64,000 bases of DNA from Flavobacterium cutihirudinis (GTDB taxonomy: Bacteria; Bacteroidota; Bacteroidia; Flavobacteriales; Flavobacteriaceae): assembly GCF_003385895.1 (NCBI RefSeq), contig NZ_QRDQ01000012.1, positions 1 through 64,000 of the forward strand, given 5' to 3'. Below the pieces are notes generated by a model. The model was not told the DNA's origin, did no database searches, and saw only the letters and a list, made by a program, of their open reading frames with translations. The translations under genes and the position numbers were made by a program. Positions 17,708 through 26,643 of this stretch are shown piece by piece. Numbering within the stretch: position 1 is the first letter of the stretch; each line of letters opens with the position of its first letter.

Positions 17708-18874
17708 TTAAGCACTTTGCAGCTGCAAATTTGCTTTATGTTTTTGCATTAAAGTAAAGGTGATCAACATTCCTGTCATTGCCATTCCGATGCCAATAAG
17801 ATTTGGAGAAGCAAAATCGTAACCCGCCGCTAAAGGTAATCCACCTAAAAAAGCTCCCAAAGCATTCCCGATATTAAAACTTCCCTGAAGCGCTGCAGAA
17901 GCAATCATTTCAGCATCTTTAGCCGTTTTGATCATAAGCATCTGAATTGGCGCAATTACTGAAAAAGAAATCGCTCCCGTTAAAAAAGTCAGAAACAATG
18001 ATGCATATTGGTTAAAAGAGAAAAAGTAAACCATCAGCAAATCGATCACCATAATAAATAATAATGCCAATACTGTTGGCGCCGGTAAATACTTATCGGC
18101 CAGTTTACCGCCTGCAAAATTCCCAACCACCATTCCAAGGCCTGCGAGAATCAGGATATACGAAACATCTTCCGGTGAAAATTTTGAGATATTTATTAAT
18201 AATGGCGCTATATAACTGATCCAGGCAAACAATCCTCCAAAACCAATTGCCGTAATTCCGATAATCAACCAGGCTTCTGTTTTCTTAAAAAACTGCAATT
18301 GCGTTTTCATATTTACATCGCCGCTTTTCTCCAAATTTGGCATCCAAAGCGAAATAAATAAGAAAGTCAGCAATCCCACAAAAGCAATTAATATAAAAGT
18401 ATAGCGCCAGATAAAATGGTGACCAATATAAGTTCCGATAGGCACGCCAATTAAATTTGCCAAAGTAAGTCCGGCAAACATAATAGAAATGGCTTGCGCT
18501 TCTTTTCCTTTATCAGCCAAACGGCTTGCAACTACAGCTCCAACTCCAAAGAAAGCGCCATGTGGTAATCCGGAAAGAAATCTCGAAGCAAACAGAAAAT
18601 TATAATTTGGTGCAATAATCGAAAGCGCATTAAAAACAGTTAACATTAAAGCTAATATTAAAAGCATTTTTTTAGGCGGAAAATTACGTCCTAAGATTAC
18701 AAGCAAAGGCGCGCCAATAACAACGCCAAGTGCATAGGATGATATTAGATATCCCGCAACCGGAATCGAAACTTTCATATCTGAAGCAATATCAGGCAAT
18801 AATCCCATCATTACGAATTCGGTTATTCCTATAGTTAAGCCTCCTAAAGACAAGGCAATAAGACTTTTTTTCAT
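17708..18874 (-). CDS. MFS transporter (DHA1-like drug/sugar efflux)
   Basis: A 388-residue, 12-helix major facilitator. The N-terminus (LGGLTIGITEFVMMGLLPDIA) is typical of the AraJ/YdhP-like efflux branch (DHA1). The motif-A-like loop is LGRNFPPKK, and helix 5 carries a motif-C-like GVPIGTYIG. It probably exports a drug or sugar-like compound by proton antiport, but the substrate cannot be deduced. It is divergent from the AraC regulator at 18978. The shared space contains TTAAC-acc-GTTAA (18917-18929), a possible operator, making that regulator the likely controller. Confidence 0.88.
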   Translation of the reverse strand: MKKSLIALSLGGLTIGITEFVMMGLLPDIASDMKVSIPVAGYLISSYALGVVIGAPLLVILGRNFPPKKMLLILALMLTVFNALSIIAPNYNFLFASRFLSGLPHGAFFGVGAVVASRLADKGKEAQAISIMFAGLTLANLIGVPIGTYIGHHFIWRYTFILIAFVGLLTFLFISLWMPNLEKSGDVNMKTQLQFFKKTEAWLIIGITAIGFGGLFAWISYIAPLLINISKFSPEDVSYILILAGLGMVVGNFAGGKLADKYLPAPTVLALLFIMVIDLLMVYFFSFNQYASLFLTFLTGAISFSVIAPIQMLMIKTAKDAEMIASAALQGSFNIGNALGAFLGGLPLAAGYDFASPNLIGIGMAMTGMLITFTLMQKHKANLQLQSA

Positions 18875-18977
18875 TTTGATTTTGTTAGAAAGGAAATTAT
18901 TTTCTACACTGCAAATTTAACACCGTTAACCTTTGAAAAAATTGTACATTTACGACATAAACTTGTAAATTTAAGCT

Positions 18978-19811
18978 ATGCCAAAATTAAATCAGTTTAA
19001 AACACTTGTGCTTGACGAATTTGAAGAAGAGAAATTTCATCTTCCTCCGCATACTCATACGTATTACGAAATCATTTATATTAAAAAAGGAAGTGGTATT
19101 CATCATCTGAATAATAATCTCTTATCATACAAAGCTGGTGATCTGTTTGTAATTTCGCCAGACGATGAACATTATTTTGATATAAAGAAAAGTACACAGT
19201 TTACTTTTATCAAATTCACAGATAACTATTTCAACTCCAAACAAAATCTAACTTGCGATGAATTTTTAGTGAATACTCCTGAAAGTTTCATGCGCGACAA
19301 AATCCTAAAAGAAACGGTTTTGAAGTTTGATGAACCTTGCAAAACGATTTTAAAAAACACGGTCGAAAACATTGTAACGTACGGACGTTATATTGATGTT
19401 ACCACTTCGCCGATTGTTTTTTATCAGATTCTTTCGATTTTTGGTCTGATTAAAGAAACAATTCGCGGCATGAATCTTCAAATGAAATCGACGCATTTGG
19501 ACAATGAACAGATTGCGAATTATATTCATCAAAATATTTATCAGCCAAAATTGGTTCAGATTAAAGTGATTGCAGAACATTTTAATATTGCTCCAACTTA
19601 TTTCAGTGCTTATTTCAAAAGAACATTTTCTATCAGTTATCGTGATTACATTAATAATCTTCGCACGACTTTGATTGAAAAACGAATTCATAATAATCAA
19701 TTGCCTATTAAACAAATTGCTTATGAATTTGGTTTTACCGATGAAAGCCATTTGTCGAATTATTTCAAAAAAAGAAAAAACATGAAACCTACTGATTTCA
19801 AAAAGCTTTAA
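18978..19811 (+). CDS. AraC family transcriptional regulator with N-terminal cupin
   Basis: A 277-residue regulator. The cupin sensor domain at the N-terminus has a His-rich opening (HLPPHTHTYYEIIYIKKGSG) and AGDLFVISPDDEH. The C-terminal double HTH covers ~175-275 (IKVIAEHFNIAPTYFSAYFKRTF, IKQIAYEFGFTDESHLSNYFKK, KPTDFKK). It is divergent from the MFS efflux gene across ~100 bp and probably controls it. Many cupin-AraC proteins bind sugars or aromatic compounds; the ligand here is unknown. Confidence 0.9.
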   Translation: MPKLNQFKTLVLDEFEEEKFHLPPHTHTYYEIIYIKKGSGIHHLNNNLLSYKAGDLFVISPDDEHYFDIKKSTQFTFIKFTDNYFNSKQNLTCDEFLVNTPESFMRDKILKETVLKFDEPCKTILKNTVENIVTYGRYIDVTTSPIVFYQILSIFGLIKETIRGMNLQMKSTHLDNEQIANYIHQNIYQPKLVQIKVIAEHFNIAPTYFSAYFKRTFSISYRDYINNLRTTLIEKRIHNNQLPIKQIAYEFGFTDESHLSNYFKKRKNMKPTDFKKL

Positions 19812-19834
19812 GTTATTGAAATCTTAAAACCTCT

Positions 19835-19862
19835 TTGAGCTGATTTTTTTTATCTAAATTTG
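19835..19862 (+). promoter_or_regulatory. promoter of the copper island (TTG - 17 bp - TAAATTTG)
   Basis: TTG at 19835-19837 and TAAATTTG at 19855-19862 match the Bacteroidota -33/-7 promoter with a 17-bp spacer. The -7 ends 16 bp before the ATG of the Cys/His-rich exported protein, so transcription should begin just upstream of that gene. Confidence 0.65.
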
Positions 19863-19878
19863 TATTACTAATAGATTT

Positions 19879-20253
19879 ATGTTGACAAAAAAAGTACACA
19901 TATTGTTTCTCGTTTTAAGTTTTGGCTTCTTTTTGATGTCAAATGCGGGTCATGCTTGTGGAAAATCGGCAGAGAAAAATTCGTGTGAAAAGAAAATGAA
20001 TCCAATTAAAGATTCTTGTCAAAAAGACTGCTGCAAAAAAACAAAACATTCAAAAGAAGGTCATGGATGCAGCGGAAAATGTGATCATTCAAGTTGTACT
20101 ACATCGGGATTGCAATTCATTATTTTAACTTCAAATGATCTTGATTTACAAAACAATGTTTTCAATTTTTCTTTAAAAAACACTATTTCGTCTTACAGTA
20201 ATTCTACTATTTCTTCTGGATTTACTTCTATTTGGCTAAAGCCGAAAATATAA
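19879..20253 (+). CDS. exported Cys/His-rich protein, probable metal-binding
   Basis: A 124-residue exported protein. The signal peptide is residues 1-24 or so (ILFLVLSFGFFLMSNAGHA). Residues ~27-76 hold nine cysteines and several histidines (CGKSAEKNSCEKK, DSCQKDCCKKTKHSKEGHGC, CDHSSC), suggesting metal chelation in the periplasm or outside. The C-terminal half is Ser/Asn/Thr-rich. It sits first in the run of copper genes with its own promoter. No known family was recognised; copper is inferred from the neighbours. Confidence 0.7.
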   Translation: MLTKKVHILFLVLSFGFFLMSNAGHACGKSAEKNSCEKKMNPIKDSCQKDCCKKTKHSKEGHGCSGKCDHSSCTTSGLQFIILTSNDLDLQNNVFNFSLKNTISSYSNSTISSGFTSIWLKPKI

Positions 20254-20351
20254 TTATCGCATTTGTGACAGCCCATATTGGGTCTTTTCGAAATCAAATT
20301 TTTTAATTAATTTTAAAGGAAATTAAAATCCTTTACCAAATATCATATACA

Positions 20352-20879
20352 ATGAAAAAATCAATCATAGCTTTAGCAACAGCGCTTACCGTATTATTTA
20401 GTGCAAATACTATTCAGGCAAAAACCAATAATTCTGAATTAAAAGCAATCGAAATTGCAGATTCTCAGTTGCAATCTGTTTACGATGCTTATTTTACTGT
20501 AAAAGACGCACTCATCAAAAGTGACAGTAAGCTGACTTCGGCGAAAGCCAAAGACTTACTAACTGCCATTAGCTCAGTTAAAATGGACAAACTAAAAAGT
20601 AACGAACATACTGTTTGGATGAAAGTGGTTAAGAAACTAACTGCAGACGCCAAAAGTATTTCGTCTACTACAGATCTTAAAAAACAACGTGATACTTTTA
20701 AATCATTATCAAAAAGCACTTATGATTTAATAAAAGTTTCAAGTCCAGACCAGCCAATCTACAAACAATATTGTCCAATGGCCGATGCTGACTGGTTAAG
20801 CAAAGAAAAAGCAGTTAAGAATCCATATTACGGTTCATCAATGCTAACTTGCGGAAACGTGGTAGAAACTATCAAATAA
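20352..20879 (+). CDS. DUF3347 domain-containing exported protein
   Basis: A 175-residue periplasmic protein with a signal peptide (residues 1-23, ending IQAK). The DUF3347 helical domain covers ~38-135 (YFTVKDALIKSDSK, ISSVKMDKLKSNEHTVWMKV), followed by the metal-site-like tail YKQYCPMADADWLSKE and SSMLTCGNVVETI. In Bacteroidota, DUF3347 proteins are commonly encoded with copper/silver efflux systems, and the CPM and MLTCG segments look like Cys/Met copper ligands. Its stop is 2 bp before the HMA-AraC gene, so the sensor and this protein are co-expressed. Confidence 0.87.
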   Translation: MKKSIIALATALTVLFSANTIQAKTNNSELKAIEIADSQLQSVYDAYFTVKDALIKSDSKLTSAKAKDLLTAISSVKMDKLKSNEHTVWMKVVKKLTADAKSISSTTDLKKQRDTFKSLSKSTYDLIKVSSPDQPIYKQYCPMADADWLSKEKAVKNPYYGSSMLTCGNVVETIK

Positions 20880-20881
20880 AT

Positions 20882-21442
20882 ATGAAGCTCTACATCAAAA
20901 ACATGGTGTGTGCCCGATGTAAAATGGTTGTGGAGTCTGAGTTTGAAAAACTCGGACTCCAAACTATTTCTGTAGAATTGGGTGAAGTGGAACTTAAAGA
21001 TGATATTAACGATTCTCAAAAAGAAGTTTTATTAAAAAACCTGCAAGATTTAGGCTTTGATTTACTGGATGACAAAAAAACCAAAACAATAGAGAAGATA
21101 AAAAATCTAATAGTTGATTTGGTTCATCATAAAAACAATGATTTAAAAATCAATTTATCTGAATATCTGGCAGAAAACTTAAATCAGGATTATAATTCAT
21201 TAAGTAATCTTTTTTCGGAAATTGAAAATACCACAATCGAAAAGTATTTCATCAGCCAAAAAATTGAAAAGGTAAAAGAATTATTGATTTACAATGAGCT
21301 TTCGCTAAGCGAAATTGCAGACATTTTAAATTATAGCAATGTGGCGCATTTAAGCAATCAATTCAAGAAAATTACGGGCTTTACTCCTACTTCGTTTAAG
21401 CAATCAAAAGATAAAATGCGTATTCAGATTGAGAATATATAA
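20882..21442 (+). CDS. HMA-domain/AraC-type HTH fusion regulator (likely copper sensor)
   Basis: A compact 186-residue regulator. Residues 1-65 have the beta-alpha-beta-beta-alpha-beta pattern of heavy-metal-associated domains with an NMVCARC metal-site motif (compare GMxCxxC). Residues ~95-178 hold an AraC HTH region (YLAENLNQDYNSLSNLFSEIE, LSLSEIADILNYSNVAHLSNQFKK, TPTSFKQ). So a copper-chaperone-like sensor replaces the usual cupin. The ATG at 20882, 2 bp after the DUF3347 stop, was chosen over one at 20849 inside that gene. Flanking copper genes make Cu(I) the probable ligand and this protein the probable regulator of the island. Confidence 0.85.
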   Translation: MKLYIKNMVCARCKMVVESEFEKLGLQTISVELGEVELKDDINDSQKEVLLKNLQDLGFDLLDDKKTKTIEKIKNLIVDLVHHKNNDLKINLSEYLAENLNQDYNSLSNLFSEIENTTIEKYFISQKIEKVKELLIYNELSLSEIADILNYSNVAHLSNQFKKITGFTPTSFKQSKDKMRIQIENI

Positions 21443-21463
21443 TTTTCAATACGAAAAATTATT

Positions 21464-21544
21464 CTCTCGCAGATTCCGCAGATTGAGCAGATTTAATTTT
21501 AATAATCTAAAAAATATCTGCGGAATCTGCGGAATCTGCGAGAG
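21464..21544. repeat. imperfect inverted repeat, dispersed-family type
   Basis: Two 20-bp arms (21464-21483 and 21525-21544; core CTCTCGCAGATTCCGCAGAT) are perfect complements around ~41 bp. The arms themselves contain a repeated GCAGATT-type unit. It lies between the HMA-AraC and CopA genes and can act as a terminator-like stem. Similar ATCTGCG-type repeats are, to my knowledge, dispersed in Flavobacterium genomes. Confidence 0.75.
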
Positions 21545-21656
21545 ATAAAACCATATTTATCCATTTCGTAAATCTTACAAATCATTCCCAAAATTCTACA
21601 AACCGAACTCATAGATACTTCGGAAATTTGCATTGTAATACTTAAAAACCAATACA

Positions 21657-24191
21657 ATGACTCATCAATATATAATTTCAGGAATGTCTTGCAATGGATG
21701 CCGAACCAAAGTAGAAAAAACTTTGAATGAAATTGAAGGCGTTCAGGCAGAAGTAACGTTGAATCCGCCAACTGCTACGATAACAATGGATAAACATGTT
21801 GCTACTGAAAAATTTCAGGAAGTTTTATCTGCGGCAGGAAATTATACTATCGAAATGGATTCTCCAAAAAACCATTCTGAGACAGCTGAAAAATCTTGTT
21901 GTTCAGGTCATAAAAAAGAGAACCACAATCATAATAAAGCAGAAACTAAAAAAGTACATCAGCATAGTGCAAATGGCGTTTATTACTGTCCAATGCATTG
22001 CGAAGGTGACAAAACCTACAATAAACCTGGTGATTGCCCAGTTTGCGGAATGGATTTAGTGCCGCAAGTTGCCATAACTGCAACACAATTTACTTGTCCG
22101 ATGCATCCTGAAATTGTATCAAACGAGCCTGGAGATTGTCCGATCTGCGGAATGGATTTAGTTCCGATGCAGGCTTCTGAAAACGAAGAAAACAAAACGT
22201 ATTCTGATTTATTGAAGAAAATGAAAATCGCGATTTTGTTTACGCTTCCAATTTTCATTATTTCAATGTCAGAAATGATTCCAAATAATCCGCTTTACAA
22301 TATAATGTCAATTGAAAAATGGAATTGGGTTCAGCTTTTATTTTCAATTCCAGTTTTATTTTATGCAGGCTGGATGTTTTTTGTTCGCGCTTACAAATCG
22401 ATTGTGACTTGGAATTTAAACATGTTTACTTTAATCGGAATTGGAACCAGCGTTGCATTCCTTTTTAGTATTGTTGGAATGTTTTTTCCTGATATTTTTC
22501 CAGCCGAATTCAAATCACATCACGGAACCATTCATTTGTATTTTGAAGCTGCAACAGTAATTATCACTTTAGTTTTATTAGGACAATTATTGGAAGCCAA
22601 AGCCCACGGACAAACTAATGGTGCAATCAAAGAATTATTGAAATTAACACCAACAGAAGCTACTTTGGTAGAAAACGGAATAGACAAAATAATCTCCATT
22701 CACAATATTAAAAAAGGTGATTTACTTCGCGTAAAGCCCGGAGAAAAAATTCCCGTTGACGGAAAAATAATTTCTGGCGAAAGTAACATTGATGAATCGA
22801 TGATTACCGGAGAACCAATTCCGGTTGATAAAAAAGTGGACGATGCCGTGATTTCCGGAACCATAAATGGTACAAAATCGCTTGTTATGATTGCCGAAAA
22901 AGTAGGCTCAGAAACAATGCTTTCGCAGATTATTCAAATGGTAAACGATGCCAGCAGATCTCGTGCTCCAATTCAGAAATTAGCCGATCGCGTTTCTAAA
23001 TATTTTGTGCCGACTGTTGTAATTATTTCGATTTTAACATTCTTTCTTTGGGCAAAATTTGGTCCGGAACCCGCTTACGTTTACGGATTGATTAATGCAA
23101 TTGCAGTTTTAATTATCGCTTGTCCTTGTGCGCTTGGATTAGCAACTCCAATGTCGGTTATGGTTGGTGTTGGAAAAGGAGCTCAAAACGGAATTTTAAT
23201 TAAAAATGCCGAAGCCTTAGAGAACATGAATAAAATTGATGTTTTGATCACAGATAAAACAGGAACAATTACCGAAGGAAAACCATCTGTAGAAAAAATA
23301 TATGCCATTAATAATAATGAAGATTTTCTGCTTCAAAACATTGCCTCGTTAAATCAGCATAGTGAGCATCCTTTGGCGCAAGCCGTAGTCAATTTCGCGA
23401 AAGCAAAAAATAGTTCATTCAAAGAAGTTCAAGGTTTTGAAACTATTGCTGGAAAAGGAGTTTTAGGAACTATCGAAAATAAAAAAGTTGCTTTAGGAAA
23501 TAAAAAATTAATGGAAGAAATCGGCGTTTCTGTTTCTAGTGATTTAGAACAAAAAGTAACTGCCGAACAAAATCTTGGAAAAACTATTTCATATATCGCA
23601 ATTGAAAAAGAAGTTTTAGGTTATGTTGCGATTACCGATGCTATCAAAGAAAACAGTGCAAAAGCTATTAAGGAATTAATCGCTCAAGGAGTTGAGGTTA
23701 TCATGATGACGGGCGACAATCATAATACCGCAAAAGCCGTTGCAGAGCATTTACATTTGAGTTCTTTTAAAGCGGATTGTCTTCCTCAAGATAAATTAAA
23801 AGAAATTGAACGTCTTCAGGCGGAAGGAAAAATTGTTGCAATGGCGGGCGACGGTATTAACGATGCGCCTGCTTTGGCTCAATCCAACATTGGAATTGCA
23901 ATGGGAACCGGGACTGATGTTGCTATCGAAAGTGCCAAAATAACTTTGGTTAAAGGCGATTTAAACGGAATTGTAAAAGCCAAAAACCTCAGCCATGCCG
24001 TAATGTCAAATATCAAACAGAATCTATTTTTTGCTTTTATCTACAATACTTTGGGCGTGCCTATTGCTGCCGGAATTTTATATCCGTTTTTAGGGATTTT
24101 GCTTTCGCCGATGTTGGCTGCAGTGGCAATGAGTTTAAGTTCTGTTTCAGTAATCGTAAATGCTTTGCGATTGAGAAATCTAAAATTGTAG
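21657..24191 (+). CDS. copA: copper-translocating P1B-type ATPase
   Basis: An 844-residue heavy-metal P-type ATPase exporting Cu(I) from the cytosol. An HMA domain at residues ~4-68 carries GMSCNGC (Cys 12 and 15). A Cys/His-rich linker (CCSGHKKENHNHNK) follows. Two heavy-metal-binding YHS-like modules cover ~109-136 and ~144-170, each with a CPMH...GDCP.CGMDLVP pattern. The catalytic core has the TGEP loop, CPC in ACPCALGLATP (~488-490), DKTGT (~533), MTGDN (~683) and GDGIND (~730). The CPC with an N-terminal HMA domain supports copper rather than zinc or cadmium. It lies behind an inverted repeat, so it may have its own promoter within the copper island. Confidence 0.95.
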   Translation: MTHQYIISGMSCNGCRTKVEKTLNEIEGVQAEVTLNPPTATITMDKHVATEKFQEVLSAAGNYTIEMDSPKNHSETAEKSCCSGHKKENHNHNKAETKKVHQHSANGVYYCPMHCEGDKTYNKPGDCPVCGMDLVPQVAITATQFTCPMHPEIVSNEPGDCPICGMDLVPMQASENEENKTYSDLLKKMKIAILFTLPIFIISMSEMIPNNPLYNIMSIEKWNWVQLLFSIPVLFYAGWMFFVRAYKSIVTWNLNMFTLIGIGTSVAFLFSIVGMFFPDIFPAEFKSHHGTIHLYFEAATVIITLVLLGQLLEAKAHGQTNGAIKELLKLTPTEATLVENGIDKIISIHNIKKGDLLRVKPGEKIPVDGKIISGESNIDESMITGEPIPVDKKVDDAVISGTINGTKSLVMIAEKVGSETMLSQIIQMVNDASRSRAPIQKLADRVSKYFVPTVVIISILTFFLWAKFGPEPAYVYGLINAIAVLIIACPCALGLATPMSVMVGVGKGAQNGILIKNAEALENMNKIDVLITDKTGTITEGKPSVEKIYAINNNEDFLLQNIASLNQHSEHPLAQAVVNFAKAKNSSFKEVQGFETIAGKGVLGTIENKKVALGNKKLMEEIGVSVSSDLEQKVTAEQNLGKTISYIAIEKEVLGYVAITDAIKENSAKAIKELIAQGVEVIMMTGDNHNTAKAVAEHLHLSSFKADCLPQDKLKEIERLQAEGKIVAMAGDGINDAPALAQSNIGIAMGTGTDVAIESAKITLVKGDLNGIVKAKNLSHAVMSNIKQNLFFAFIYNTLGVPIAAGILYPFLGILLSPMLAAVAMSLSSVSVIVNALRLRNLKL

Positions 24192-24264
24192 GTTGGGCAT
24201 AATTATTTCAACCCATAGTAACATAGCTTTGCATTGTGAGTAAAGGCGTTTCACTTGCATCAAT

Positions 24265-24280
24265 ACACATAGCTATGTGT
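24265..24280. repeat. 16-bp perfect palindrome
   Basis: ACACATAGCTATGTGT equals its own reverse complement. It lies between copA and the oxidase gene. It may be a dispersed repeat or an operator; nothing else in the window repeats it exactly as far as I saw. Confidence 0.55.
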
Positions 24281-24318
24281 GGAAACTAGTTTCTTTTATT
24301 CTCTTTTTTTAGACAAAA

Positions 24319-24336
24319 TCCCGATAGCTATCGGGA
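24319..24336. repeat. 18-bp perfect palindrome
   Basis: TCCCGATAGCTATCGGGA is a perfect palindrome 67 bp before the oxidase start. Its core, CCCGATAGCTATCGGG, is common in Flavobacterium genomes as I recall, which favours a dispersed repeat over a specific operator. Confidence 0.6.
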
Positions 24337-24402
24337 ATGTCTCTATGTGTTAAAAATAAATTGTGTTCAATGTAGACCAACGATTTAAAATTATAATTTA
24401 TC

Positions 24403-26643
24403 ATGAAAATCAAATACATCTTTATATTTTTCTTAATCGCTTTTCAAATGAAGGCACAGAAAGTAGTGCGTTACGATTTGCATGTTCGCGATACGATTGT
24501 CAATTTTTCGGGCAAAGAAAAACGTGCGATTGCGGTAAACGGACAAATTCCGATGCCGACTCTGACTTTTACCGAAGGTGATATTGCCGAAATTTATGTG
24601 CATAACGAATTAAAAAAAGAAACCACTTCGATGCACTGGCACGGATTATTTCTACCAAATAAAGAAGACGGAGTTCCCTATTTAACGCAAATGCCAATTG
24701 AGCCTGGAACAACTCACAAATATACTTTTCCAATTATTCAGAATGGAACGTATTGGTATCACAGTCATTCTGGTTTGCAGGAACAAATTGGTTTGTACGG
24801 ACTTTTCATCATCAATAAGAAAAAAGACGATTCAACTATTCGAAAAGGAATTGATGATTTACCGACAATTCCAGTTATTTTAAGTGAATGGTCAGATCTG
24901 AAACCAGAGAATATTCAGCGAATGCTTCATAATGCCAATGATTGGTTTGCAATTAAAAAAGGAACAACGCAAAGTTATGCCGAAGCAATCAAACAAGGAC
25001 ATTTTTCGACCAAAGTAACCAACGAATGGAAACGAATGAATGCGATGGATGTCAGCGATGTTTATTATGAAAAGTTTTTAATCAACGGAAAAAACGAACA
25101 ACAGTTTTCAGATCTTAAACCAGGCTCAAAAGTCCGATTGCGAATTGCCAACGGAGGCGCTTCCAGTTATTTCTGGCTGACTTACGGCGGAGGAAAAATC
25201 ACAGTTGTAGCCAGCGATGGAAATGATGTTGAACCTGTAGAAGTAGATCGCTTGATTATTGCGGTTTCTGAAACTTATGATGTTGTGGTTACCATTCCGG
25301 AAGACCATAAATCTTTTGCTTTTTTGGCTACAGCCGAAGACCGAACGGGATCTGCATCTTTATTTTTAGGAAATGGAGAAAAACAGCCTGTTCATCATCT
25401 TTCGAAATTAAAATATTTTGAAGGTATGAAAATGATGAACGATATGATGAAAATGAACGGCGACATGAATGACATGGGTATGAATATGTCTTTGAATAAA
25501 ATGGACATGAATGCCGTAATGTATCCTGAAATTTCAGGTGAAGATGAAAATTCTAAACCTGCAATGGATCATTCGAATCATAATATGGAAGAGATGAAAA
25601 TGGAAAACGATAGCACCGAAACATCCGAAATTGTGACTTTGAATTACGGAATGTTGAAATCTCCATTCAAAACCAACCTTCCAAAAGATGCTCCAGTAAA
25701 AGAATTGCGTTTTACTTTATCTGGAAATATGAATCGCTACGTTTGGAGTTTGGACAATAAAGTGGTTTCTGAAACCGATAAAATTTTAATTAAAAAAGGA
25801 GAAAATGTTCGTATCGTTTTATACAATGGTTCGATGATGCGACATCCAATGCATTTGCATGGGCACGATTTTAGAATTCTGAATGAACATGGCGATTATT
25901 CTCCACTAAAAAATGTGATTGACATTATGCCAATGGAAACCGATACCATCGAGTTTCAGGCAAATGCTGATGGTGACTGGTTTTTTCACTGTCATATTTT
26001 ATATCACATGATGGCTGGAATGGGAAGAATTTTTAGTTATGAAAATTCAGCTCCAAATCCGTTGATTCATCATCCTGAAATGGCTTTTAAAATGTTGAAA
26101 ATGGATGATCGCATGTTTCATTTTATGGCTGAAAATGATTTTGCAACCAACGGAAATGACGGTGAAGCGATGTTTAGCAACACGCGTTGGAGCATTGGAA
26201 CGGAATGGAGATTGGGTTACAATGACAAACACGGTTATGAAACGGAAACTCACATTGGCCGTTACATTGGCAAAAATCAAATGCTGATGCCTTTTATTGG
26301 TTTTGACTGGCGCTACCGAAAGATGGGAATGGACGAACAGGAACAGAATCTTTTTGGTCAAAAAAATACCAAAGACAACCGTTCCGTTTTTAGCGCGGGT
26401 CTTGAATACACTTTACCAATGCTCATAAAAGCACAAGTTGAGGTTTATACGGATGGAAATGTCAGAGTACAATTTGAACGAAAAGATATTCCGCTTTCGC
26501 AAAGACTTCGAATGAATTTAATGTGGAATACTGATAAAGAATATATGGCTGGTTTAAAATATATTGTGGCGAGAAATTTCGGAATTACGACACATTATGA
26601 CAGCGATATGGGAATTGGTTTTGGAGTTAATTTGAATTATTAA
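24403..26643 (+). CDS. multicopper oxidase with C-terminal beta-barrel-like (CopB-like) extension
   Basis: A 746-residue exported protein (signal peptide 1-18, ending MKAQ). The first ~560 residues are a three-cupredoxin multicopper oxidase with the copper ligands TSMHWHG (~77), WYHSHSG (~120), HPMHLHGHDF (~481) and FFHCHILYHMMAGM (~529). A Met/His-rich insertion (~343-410) suggests a copper-loading site. Residues ~575-746 are unlike an oxidase: they read as alternating amphipathic strands (EWRLGYNDKHGYETETHIGRY, FIGFDWRYRK) ending GFGVNLNY, like an outer-membrane barrel or CopB. The likely role is oxidation of Cu(I) to Cu(II), perhaps at the outer membrane. It follows copA. Confidence 0.85.
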   Translation: MKIKYIFIFFLIAFQMKAQKVVRYDLHVRDTIVNFSGKEKRAIAVNGQIPMPTLTFTEGDIAEIYVHNELKKETTSMHWHGLFLPNKEDGVPYLTQMPIEPGTTHKYTFPIIQNGTYWYHSHSGLQEQIGLYGLFIINKKKDDSTIRKGIDDLPTIPVILSEWSDLKPENIQRMLHNANDWFAIKKGTTQSYAEAIKQGHFSTKVTNEWKRMNAMDVSDVYYEKFLINGKNEQQFSDLKPGSKVRLRIANGGASSYFWLTYGGGKITVVASDGNDVEPVEVDRLIIAVSETYDVVVTIPEDHKSFAFLATAEDRTGSASLFLGNGEKQPVHHLSKLKYFEGMKMMNDMMKMNGDMNDMGMNMSLNKMDMNAVMYPEISGEDENSKPAMDHSNHNMEEMKMENDSTETSEIVTLNYGMLKSPFKTNLPKDAPVKELRFTLSGNMNRYVWSLDNKVVSETDKILIKKGENVRIVLYNGSMMRHPMHLHGHDFRILNEHGDYSPLKNVIDIMPMETDTIEFQANADGDWFFHCHILYHMMAGMGRIFSYENSAPNPLIHHPEMAFKMLKMDDRMFHFMAENDFATNGNDGEAMFSNTRWSIGTEWRLGYNDKHGYETETHIGRYIGKNQMLMPFIGFDWRYRKMGMDEQEQNLFGQKNTKDNRSVFSAGLEYTLPMLIKAQVEVYTDGNVRVQFERKDIPLSQRLRMNLMWNTDKEYMAGLKYIVARNFGITTHYDSDMGIGFGVNLNY

